This document shows positions 36,501 through 48,500 of a stretch of DNA of 64,000 nucleotides, piece by piece. The DNA is from Hippopus hippopus (lineage: Eukaryota; Mollusca; Bivalvia; Cardiida; Cardiidae), in assembly GCA_946811185.2 (NCBI GenBank), contig OX328106.1, positions 28,704,426 through 28,768,425 on the forward strand, in the 5' to 3' direction. The position numbers and the translations under genes were made by a program. Every line of letters starts with the position of its first letter. Position 1 is the first letter of the stretch. The notes under the pieces are model-generated. The model was not told where the DNA came from, did not search any database, and saw nothing but the letters and a program-made list of their open reading frames with translations.

Positions 36501-39500
36501 ACAATCAATCAACTATGTTTTACAGTGCAAAGGTTAACCCTTTCCAACACAGTCCTGAGTTTTAATGACCCTAAGGAAGAAGTCCTTTTGAAAATATTGT
36601 GGGAAAAGAAGAAAATGCTGGTAACCAGCATTTTCTTCTTTTCCCACAATGTTTTTTTCCCTGCCAAGAACAAATTTCAACTTTTTAGTCACATTTAATT
36701 TGTCGTCTGCAAAAACTTCCAATTTAGATGAGTCTAAAATTTTGTCATTTGGTAAAGAGTTAAACTGTACAGTTACTATCATACTGGGTAAATGAATTTA
36801 TTTAGCGAGCAAAAATCACAGTAAGACTGCACAAAATATACAGCCTGATCCTGATGTACACCACCTTTTTTATCTGATTTTTGTCAAAAACATCCTTGAA
36901 AAAGCAGTATTTGACTGACTGAAAAGGGTAAATTTTCTTGACTTTTGTTGTGAACGGCAACACTTTTATCATTCTGTCCTTTGATACACAGGATGAAAGT
37001 AACTTATATTTATTTACAAATATAGCTCGCCCCTGTCAAACGTAAAGTTAAAGTCTACTTTGTTTACTTTCCAGAGCAAATCTCTGTATCCACTATTGTG
37101 CAATTAATGCTTATCATGCCAAATAAAACCAAAAGAAACATTCATTATAGAAATACAATTAAACAATTTGGCAAGAAATACCTGAAATCAAGCTGCAGGC
37201 TCTGTGTAGTCTGACCTTGATCTACACTGTCTCCAAAAAGATCTTGTAGTCAGCTCTGCAGGGGTTAATCTTCTACCTTTGATGTAAGATGAACCTTTTA
37301 CCACACAGTCCCGTCTTTTATGGACCCTGAAAAAGAGGCCTTTTGATATTCTTGTGGGAAAAGGAGAAAATGCTGGTAACCAGCATTTTCTCGTTTTCCC
37401 ACAATGTTTTCTATCTTTCCCAGAACAAATTTCAATTTTTCAGTCACTTTTATTTTGTTATCTGCTAATGCTTTCAATTTCTACTAGTCTGAAATTTTGT
37501 CATTTAGTAAAAAGTTAACCTTTCTAGCACAGAGCACACCTTTATTGAAATAGATAAGCAGTATAACTCAAGGTTTATTTCTTTACCAAACAGCAAAATT
37601 TTAAACTTGTCCAAATTGAAAGCATTTGCAGACAACAGTGTGGCTAAAATGATGTCATCTTCCAAAAACAGTAGAAAACATTGTGGAAAAAATAGAAAAT
37701 GCTGGTTACCAACATTTTCTCCTTTTCCCAGTGTTTTCTAAAGCCTTTATCCACGAGATCAGTTTAACTCTTTAGCAAACGACAAAATTTTAGACTTGTC
37801 CAAATTCAAAGCATTTGCAGACCACAAAATTAATGTGACTCAAAAATTGAAACTTGACTTTAGAAGAGTAGAAAACATTGTGGGAAAAGGAGAAAATGCT
37901 GGTTACCAGCATTTTCTCCTTTTCCCACAATGTTTTCAGAAGGCTTCTTCGTCTGGGTCGTAAAAACCAGGGATCGTTTGGTAAAGGGTTAATACCGGAT
38001 CAATTGGTGAAGAGTCAACCCTTTGCCATACAGCAAAATTTTAGACTTGCCATATTGTGAGAATTTTTAGACAACATTTCGAATGCTATTTAAATAATAG
38101 TATTTGTAGAAAACACACACTGGGATAAGTAGAAAATGTGGTTACTAGCATTTTTTAGCTCCAGTGGCAGTAGACCAATGGACTTATGTCATGGCCCAGT
38201 GTCCGTCATGCGTGCGTGCGTTTGTCTGTCCGTGCATGCTTTAACTGCTATTTCAAACATTTTCTTGTATTTAACTACCCATCCAAATTCAATGAAACTT
38301 CACAGAAATGACCCTGCCATGGTCCTCTTCAGAATTTTTTGAAAGAATTTGATTCCCTCAAAAACTCTGGTTGCCATGGCAACAAAACATAGGAAATCTT
38401 TGAAAATCTTCCTGTCTGAAACCACAAGGCCTAGGGCTACCAAATTTGGCATGTAGCTTTATGTAGTAGACCTCTATCAAATTTCTTCAAATTACAGCCC
38501 TGGGGTCAAAATTGGGGGTTACAGTTTTTACATGGGCTTATAGAGAGAAAACTTAAGAAATCTTCCTGTACCTAGCCATAAGGCCTAGGACTACCAAATT
38601 TTGCATGTAGCTTTATCTAGTGGGCCTCTACCAAGAGTACCCAAATTATAGCCCTTGGGTCAAATTTGACCCCGCTCCGGGGGACACGAGTTTTACATGG
38701 GCTTATATAGAGAAAACTTTAGAAATCTCCCTGTATTTAGCCATAAAGCCCAGGGCTACCAAATTTTGTGTGTAGCTTTATCTAATGGGCCCCTACCAAG
38801 AGTGCCCAAATTGTAGCCTTAGGGTCAAATTTGATCCCACCCCTGGGGTGACAAAATTTACATGGGCTTATATAGGGAAAACTTTAAAAATCTTCTCGTA
38901 CCTAGCCATAAAGCCTAGGGCTACCAAATTTTGCATGCAGCTATATCTAGTGGGCCTCTACTAAGAGGGCCCAAATTATAGCCCTGGGGTCCAGTGGTCT
39001 CAAGTTTTACATGGTGAAAACTTTAAAAAATCTTGTTACTAACCACAAGAACTAGGGCTACCAAATTTAGCCCAGTCTCAGGGGTCTCATGTTTTACAGG
39101 GCCTCTTATTTGGGAACTTTTGAAAATCTTTTTTATAACAACACATTCTAGACCTGTATTATTTGGTATGGGGCTTTATCTTGTGGACCTCTACCAGGAT
39201 TCAAGTAATTATAGCTCTGTGGTCGAAAACGGCTTTGCCCTGGGGTCAAAACTTTCTCTTGGGATTTTAGAGAGAAAATTTTGTATGTCTACCAATTCAA
39301 AACCAATTGGCCAAGTATTGTAATGTTTGGCGTATAGGGTTTTTACTTATTAGCCAGTGGAGCGATACAGGGCCATCATGGCCCTCTTATTTCCTTTCTT
39401 TCACAATGTTTTCAAAAGCCTTCTTTCTCAGGGATGTTAAAACTGGAGATTACGTGGTAAAGGGATAATAGTAAACCTAGGCAAAGAAAAAATAAAATGA

Positions 39501-42500
39501 AATATTTAGGACTTCTTGCATGAGGACCATGGGTTTATTTTGCTTATCATGCAAACAGTTACCTTAACTCTTTACCAGACAACAAAGTTTTGGACATGTC
39601 CAAATTGAAAGCATTTGCAGACGACAAACATTGTTCAGGACATGAAGTTTGTCTTCTAATGGATGAAAAACACAATGGGAAAAGTAGAAAATGCCAGTTA
39701 CCAACATTTTCTCTTTTTTCCAGGTGGTTTTTAAAAGCCTTCTTTTTTTTGGGGGGGGGGGGCGTTAAAACTTGGACGATACACAGACCAAAACACCAAC
39801 ACCTTTTGTGCTATTGTGTTGGAGGCTGCATTTTCGTTGATTTTTTTCGTAGTTTATTGTTAAAGGTTTTTATTTGTTTTATGAAACAGACACTCTGAGT
39901 AAAAGATTTATTTACATAATAAAATTTCATGACAAACTTAAACCAGTACTTCTTGTACAGGAATAAAGACGAAATTTCTTTCACTTACCTTAAAATATGG
40001 AATACATTTTGATTGAGGAGTTTTTTCACAGCACAAAGTGATGAACTCTTGTGAATTAAAACATGTACTAAATCTTGTAAACCAGCCCTTTTCTTTTTCT
40101 TTATACATTTGTGATAAGAGGAGAAATTGCTTTGCCATTGTAATGTGCAAGACAAAATAATTGGTCTGCAGGTAATTAAATCCATGTATCACATGGGATT
40201 AAAAAACTCTGTATAGTTGATTGTTTGGGCTACAAAAAAAATGATGTTCTTATTTATGTCTTTTTGCTATTTTTTCTAACGTTTTACAAGTAAGTAAAAT
40301 TTTTATGTTTTTCTCCAATGTACTTTGGTTGTTGTGTTTACCTGAGAGAGTTAATGAAAATAACAATTTTTCTTTCATTCAAGGGAGACAATGAAGTAAG
40401 TCGAATGAATGCAGCCAATAAGAAACATGGTGATGGAGGTCAGGAGGCAGTGGTGCAGCTTGTACAGGTGTGATTTTGGTGTATTTTGTTTGGTTTCATT
40501 CCCCCTTTTTTTTTAAATCCTCTCAAGAATTTTCTTTCTTCAAAGGCATCTTTTTGGGGAATTTAAATTATTTTTATACTCTCTGTGTTTGTTATTTGTC
40601 AACATGTTGATAATCAGTTTTATATAAATGGAGCAAGGATGAGTTGTTGGAATTTTTTTCAGTACATTATCTGCAATTTTGATGATTTTAGAAGGGGCAA
40701 TGCAAGGAGAAATCAAGAAAATATTCACAAATGAAGGAATAGCAGGGAACAGACAACAAAAATTGTGATAATATAACTCTTTACCGCATGATCCACAGTC
40801 TTAGCGACCCTGATGAAGAAGGATGGTATAAACCAGCATTGTCTTCTTTTCCCATTATGATTTCAGAATCGTTTTTTCTTCAGGGTTGTTAGCTCACCTG
40901 AGCACGAAGTGCTTATGGGGAGCTATTGTGATCGCGCTGTGTCCATCGTGCGGCGTGCGTCGTCCGTCGTCAACTTTCCACCTTGTGTACGCTCTAGAGG
41001 CCACATTTTCAGTCCGATACTCATGAAACTTAGTCAGAATATTTGTCTCAATAAAATCTCGGACGAGTTCGAAAATGGGTCATATCGGGTCAAAAACTAG
41101 GTCACTAGGTCAAATCTTAGAAAAGTCTTGTGTACGCTCTAGAGGCCACATTTTCTGTTCAATACTCCTGAAAGTTGGTCAGAATGTTTGCCTTGATGAT
41201 ACCTCGGAGGAGTTCGAAAATGGGTCATGTCGGGTCAAAAACTAGGTCACTAGGTCAAATCTTAGAAAAACCTTGTGTACGCTCTAGAGGCCACATTTTA
41301 TGTCCAACACTCCTGAAAGTTGGTCAGAATGTTTGTGTTGATGATATATTGGACGAGTTCGAAAATGGGTCATGTCGGGTCAAAAACTAGGTCACTAGGT
41401 CAAATCTCAGAAAAACCTTGTGTACGCTCTAGAGGCCACATTTTTAGTCCAACACTCCTGGAAGTTGGTCAGAATGTTTGTCTTTATGATATCTCGGACG
41501 AGTTCGAAAATGGGTCATGTCGGGTCAAAAACTAGGTCACTAGGTCAAATCTTAGGAAAACCTTGTGTACGCTCTGGAGGCCACATTTTCAGTCTAAAAC
41601 TCTTGAAAGTTGGTCAGAATGTTTGTCTTGATGATACCTCGGATGGGTTCAAAAATAGGTTATGTGGGGTCAAAAACTAGGTCATTAGGTCAAATCTTAG
41701 AAAAACCTTGTGTACGCTCTAGAGGCCACATTTACAATCCAAAACTCCTGAAAGTTGGTCAGAATGTTTGTGTTGATGATATCTCAGACGAGTTTGAAAA
41801 TGGGTCATGTCAGGTCAAAAACTAGGTCACTAGGTCAAATCTTAGAAAAACCTTGTGTACGCTCTTGAAACCACATTTTCTGTCAAGAACTCTTGAAACT
41901 TGGTCAGAATGTTTGTCTTGATAATAGCTCAGGCAAGTTTGATAATGGGTCATGTGGGGTAAAAAACTAGGTCACTAGGTCAAATCTTAGAAAAACCTTG
42001 TGTACACTCTGGAGGACACATTTTTAGTCCGATACTCCTGAAACTCGGTCAGAATGTTTGTTTTGATGAGACCTTGAATGAGTTTAAATTTGGGTCATGT
42101 GGGGTCAAAAACTAGGTCACTGGGTCAAAAATCAGAAAAACCTTGTGTACGCTCTAGAGGCCACATTTTCGGTCTGATACTCTTTAAACTTGGTCAGAAT
42201 GTTTGTTTTGGTGATATCTCAAAAGAGTTTGATAATGGGTAATGTCGCGTCAAAAACTAGGTCATTTGGTCAAATCTTAGAAAAACCTTTTGTACGCGCT
42301 AGAGGCCACATTTTCAGTCCAATACTCATGAAACTTGGTCAGAGTGTTTGTCTTAATGATATCTAAAAAGTGTTTGATAATGGGTAATGTCTGATCAAAA
42401 ACTAGGTCACTAGGCCAAATCTTAGAAAAACCTTGTGTGTGCTGTAGAGGCCACATTTTTAGTCCGAAACTCTTAAAAGTTGGTCAGAATGTTTGTCTTG

Positions 42501-45500
42501 ATAATATCTTGAAAGAGTTAAAAAATGGGTAATGTTGGATCAAAAATAGGTCACTAGGTCAAATCTTTGAAAACCTTATTTACTTTATAGAGGCCTCATT
42601 TTTAATGCAATACTCATGAAACTTGTTCAGAATGTTGGTCTTGCACCAGTTTGCAAGTGGGTCATTTCAGGTCAATAACTCATGAAAATCTTGGTAGAAT
42701 GTTTGTCATAATATCTCAAAAGAGATTGAAAATGGGTCATGTTTGGTCAAATGACTCAGGTGAGCGATTTCAGGGCCATCATGGCCCTCTTGTTTAAATA
42801 TGGAATTGTGGGGTAAAGAGGTAAATAAATGTACACAAGACTAATTTTCTAAGAAATTTGAAACAGACAAAGTCGAAGCTGTGTGCATGAGGATGAGACA
42901 TTCTTCTCTTTTTCATAGAGACAATTTTTAAACCCTGCCTGCAGTAGGTGCACCAATTTTCCCTTTTTCATATAAAAAATTAGGAAATCCTTCTGAATGA
43001 CCGTTGCTTATCAGCATAGACGTAAATGAGCCTTTTTATGCCAAAAAAAATTGCTTACCATGCTTTCCTAGTATTTCACTGTTTTTAGCTCACCTGAGCA
43101 CAAGGGTTTTTTAATGTCAATGATTGTGATACCTCTGTGTCTGTAGTCTGTCTTTTGTCCTTCTTCTTCAGCTGTCAACATTTACCCAGTGTTCACTGAG
43201 GGCCAATTTTTGTGCCTCAATCTTCACCAGTATGATTATCATGTCACCACAAGAAAGGTGGCACTATTGTTTCATTGGCTTTGGAATTATGCCGATGTGT
43301 TTGTGCATGACAGTTCTTTATCATTTTTATTTAAAGCAAACTTTTGAAAATAAAGTTTACAGAACTGAAGGTTAAAAATAACTAGTCAAAGGTTGTAATA
43401 TTCCTAAATGATCCATTTTCAATTATCCTTGCAAGATAATTAGTCAATCTGATTAGAGTGAATACATTTTTCGTTGGTCCAATGGTATATAATTATGCAG
43501 CAAGTCATGTGAATTTGTATTTTAACTTAGTGCTGGAAAAAAGGAAATCACATGATTACAGGAATTGTTAATAAACAAATGCAATTTGCGAATAACCTTA
43601 TAAAGGCAATTATCATTAGGGCTGTGATTTTTTTTTGTCATACAAATTGCAGAAACATTGGTGTTATGCATCAGGATTTTCTTGTTTTGTCAACAGTGCC
43701 GACCTGTATGTTTTGCTTCAGGTTAAAAACTATGGGTCAGTAGATCAACTTTCAGGCAAAGTGTAATCAGCTGTCTGTAGAGGTCACACTTTTGCCCAAT
43801 CTTTAGTAAACCTTGTCAGAATGACTGTCTGGACCAAATGTAGATATTGGTCACTGAGTGAAAATCCAGTGCTATTATACTAAAGAGGCTACATTTTCCC
43901 CTAGCCTGTATGAAACTTTGAACATTTGTTGGGCTTGAATGTGTTGACTGACAAAAATTTTGGTGAAAAAACCTGGTCATTGGGTCAGGTGTTAGAAAAG
44001 TTCATTTGCTCCATGGTTGTGATATTTGGTTATATTGCACATTGTCCAGATGATACCTGGAAGAACTTTCAATATGGGTGACTTTGAGTAAAAAAACAAA
44101 GTTTCTGAGCCATATGTTAGGAAATTTATTTAAACTCTGGACATTTTTTTGGCATAGCTGTATAATCAGCTGTTGACCTACTTTTTGGTATAAGTCTTGA
44201 AGAACGAATAATAATTTTGGATTTGTAAAAATGTGGCATGCTTATATTGTGGGTTTATGAAAACAATATTGTGTGGGTTGCTTTTGTTAAGCGATATCCC
44301 GCAGCGCTTATTCTCACCTTAGCAGATAGATATGATGACGGATAATCCTGTTCTTGTACGAAATACCGGTAGTAATTTAATATTTTTTATATATGTTAGC
44401 CTAAAAACTGTTAATGTTCACTCTACATGTATTTTTAGACACACATTTTGTAACAGTAACTGCTCTCTTTCCAGCAATGAGTGGTATTGAAAACTTATAT
44501 TGAAAAATGAATCATATTGCAATTTCACCTTTCAATAAGATTCAAAACAATGAGGAAAAAGAGATAATTCTTGGTGGGGTACTTTTCAGGGGTACTTTTC
44601 ATTATTTCTCTTCATATTGAAGCATGAAAGAGTTTCAATATTCATATCTTCATTAGGGATTTTTTTCCCCCTTTTTTTTCCCCATTTTAATGATATTTTG
44701 CATGTGCTTGAAAAAAGATCAAGTAGGATGAAAAAAAAAGCATTTGAATAGATAAAATCTTAGGAAAACCAAATGTATTTTGTAAGGGCAGCATTTTGCC
44801 CACGTTTTGATGAAATGAGAATATGTGGATAGTATCACTGACAAGTTTAAAACTTATACTTTCAACTAAAGTCAGATTATTTGTGTAAATTACCGTACAA
44901 CTAGATTGTGTTTGACTATGATTTATTTTGGGATAAAACTTAATTTCACTGGATTTAACTTGAATACAAAAGTGCATCTCGACAACTTCAAACTGTGTTC
45001 TTCTGTTTTCAAGAGTCCAGACATCAAATATGGGTGCTCATTTGATTTTGTGAATCTTGGGTGAGCAAGTCAAGACCCTAAAGGATTTGATGTTAATTTG
45101 TTCTGTCTTGTCTGTATAGTGTGTCTGCTTTTGTTGGGTGTCTGCTGCTGTGTTTCAATTATCTTCGTGATCCAAATGAAGGAAAGAATATAAATTATCA
45201 GAGTACTTGTTTTACCAACTTGTAAAACAATAGGCTTGTGATGGCATGAATAGCTCTAGTGGCAGTTATTAACTTGAAGGAAACCAGATCACGATAAAAT
45301 GTGAAATTTCAAATGTACCATCAGCTCTAACACATAAAAGATATTTTTCTTCAAACGTCCAATACCTGTCATGATTGTTGAAAAGTTCTATCAAACTTCC
45401 AACCCCTCCCAGTAATGTAGGAAAAAAATACTGTTAAATTTTTAACAGAATTTGAGGAAGTTTTGAGCATTTGCTAACATGTATCATGGATTTATGATAA

Positions 45501-48500
45501 GAGAATAGGAAAAAAAAAGGATCATATTATGGTTCAAGTGGGATTGAGCCCACAACTTTCAAAATTACAGTATAAGAGAGCATAAGTACCGGTATGCACT
45601 TCTGGTTGTACATATGTACGTGGTACTTATTATGCTGTCACCCTGACCAACATGAGTACAAGCCCAGTTCAAACTTACCCAAAATTTTAAGATATTTTGT
45701 CTCTTTTAGTTTTTTCTACTGCAAGTTCTTGATAGACGCTAGAAAAAAAACTAGAATTTCATTAAAAAAAAATGTGGGAAGTGTTTAACCTTGACTCCTC
45801 TTTTATTCCCATGTTTGTTGAAAGGGGGATCATCTTTTGAAGTCTTTTGCACTTTATGTATATTAAAGGCCCAGTGGAAGCCAGAAGTTAACATTGGGGT
45901 GTTAAAATGCATTAAAATGCATAAAATTATGGACATTTACAATTGTATAAGATTATGCTTTCACTGTGGTAATTCTTATTTTTATATTAAACTTTGAATT
46001 TTATCTGCTCTTGAAAACCTTTCTTCTTTAATTATCTTGTTCAACCCTTTACCAAAGAATCATATTTCAACAGCCTCAAAGAAAAAGGCTTTTGATCACA
46101 CTAGACCTTTGGATTACATGTGCTTAACTTTAGTTGTTTTATGAACGGTGTAGATCAGGGTCAGATTTTAGACATTTAAATACCTTTTGAGATTTTATGA
46201 GATTTTACAAGATTTTATAAGAAAAGAGGAGCCATGAAATTCAAATTTTTAGTGCCCTTGTGAACTGGAAAATTCATTCTCCATGTAAAATGATAAACTG
46301 CAAAACTGTTTTAACACAGGTTTATTTGGTAAAGGGTCATTTAAGGCCAAGTTGTTAAAAAGGAATCATGCTCCCTCCCACCTATTCAGAGTTGTCAAAT
46401 AAGGTTCATTAACATTATTAAATGCAGAAATAAATTCTGTCAGTCTAAAAAGAAATGGTTTATATTGTATGAGTGTTCATGTTGCCTGAAGCAGATGAGA
46501 TTCAAATGTTAAATATGTGATTTCTTTTTCTTTAATTTCATTTGACTGGTTTGATATAGAGGATTGGTTATATAAATGTGTTGTTGCTATGTATATATTT
46601 AGGGAGAGACTGTTACAAATGATCAGGTATTGTATTGTATACCCTGTGAGCACTTTGTTTTGTTGGTTTTAGTCCTTTAGTTTTGTTTTTACCCCACCGC
46701 AGAGTCTCTGTCACAGATACCTTAATGTCTGTATTTATCCTGCGCTGAATTAGTGAAATGGACCTTTCTGATCACAAAAACAACAGAAAAATGGCAATTT
46801 CAAAATTGTTTTTGCCTGTAAAAATGGGGCTAAAATGCAAGCTGTAGATTTTAGATCAGACTGCAGATCTATGTTGTCTCAAAAAGCAACAAAAATTGTG
46901 GCAGAGCTCTAAGGTTTAACAACACTGCTTTTAGATGATTATCAAGTGTTGGTAAATTTTCTATAGTTTGATTATCAAGTACCAAAGCACTGGACATATT
47001 TCCCACTAGAGATATTTTTATTGTGCTACCTTCCACTCAAAAAGGAAATAATATAAGGTACTGTGACAGCAGCCGCAAGACTGAAGACTTGCCCATTCCC
47101 AAGTGAAACCTGTACAATAGGTTAGTAAGGTGTGTGATGGAAATTTGTATTTAATAAAAAAAAAAAAAGTAAAGGTATGGAATTTTATAATTAAAGAAGG
47201 AAAAGTACTGGTGTTGAATTTTATATCAAAGGTTAATAAGGTATGTGATGGACATTTGTGTTTAAAGAAAAAATAGTAACGGTATGAAATTTATATTTAA
47301 AGAAGGAATAGTACAGTACTGAATTTTATATCAGAGGTTAGTAAGGTGTGCGATGGAAAATAGTAAAGGTATGGAATTTTATATTTAAGGAAGAAATAGT
47401 ACTGGTATTGAATTTTTAATCAAAGGAAGAAATAGTACTGGTTATGGATTTTTTATATTATAGGAAGAAATAGTACAGGTATGGAATTTTATATTAACCC
47501 TTTCCCAAACAATCCCTGGTTTTTACGACCCTGAGATAGAAGCCTTTTGAAAACATTGTGGGAAAAGGAGAAAATGCTGGTAACCAGCACTTTCTCCTTT
47601 TCCCACAATGTTTTCAACCCTGCTGGAAACAAATTTCAATTCTTGAGTAACGTTTATTTTGTCGTCTGCAAGTGCTTTCAACTTGGACCAGTCTAAAATT
47701 TTGTCGTTTGGTAAAGGGTTAAAGGAGGTATAGTTCTGGTAGACCTTTTAACATACAAGCTTTAGATCTAACAAAACCAATACTTGGAGGAAGATTTGAA
47801 GGGCCTGAAAAATGCTTGATTGAAACTATTTTGACTTGCTTGACTGAAATTCAAGCCAATGTGCAAAACACGGTAATTCCTTGTAACAGTTTTCTTTGAT
47901 CCGGGGTGAATGAATTATCTAAAACAGCAAAAAAAATGAAAAAACAATTGTTTTTAAATACATGTATTTCTTTCTCTTAAACTCATTTCTGCTCGAGACA
48001 AATATGCAGGTGTCTTGGAACACATCCTTACAAAATATGGATAAATAGCAGGAACTAGGGATTACTAAGGAGTACATGTGGAAAATTGTGGCAAAAGAAG
48101 GAATACCTCCATTTATTAATCAAATTATTTTTTGGAATGCAAAAATAGGTCAACAACAGGTTGTAATATATCAATGTAAATACCCCTAACCCCAAGGGTA
48201 TCATTGAAAAGCCAAAATAATGCTGATAAGGTGAAGGGTGTGGCATTTAAGGGAGCTATTCACAATTTTATAATCTCACCAAACTTGTTAACCCTTTACC
48301 GCACAATGCTGACTTTTAACGACCCTCGGAAAGAAGCCTTTTGAAAACATTGTGGGAAAAGGAGAAAATGCTGGTAACCAGCATTTTCTCCTTTCCCCAC
48401 AACGTTTTCTATCGTATCAAAGATAGATTGCACCATTGAGCCACACTGAAATTGTCGACTACAAATGCTTCAATTTGGACATAGCTAAAATTTTTTCATC

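Noticed and set aside
41175..41825. Several overlapping 71-86 codon open frames (CVRSRGHIFSPTLLKVGQNV-type)
   Set aside because: They repeat every 145 bp with the Helentron-like tandem unit and lack any family motif.
40891..42795. CRISPR-like or centromeric satellite array
   Set aside because: The 145-bp units are bounded by element termini (subterminal inverted repeats and 3' hairpin), so they are internal to one transposable element.
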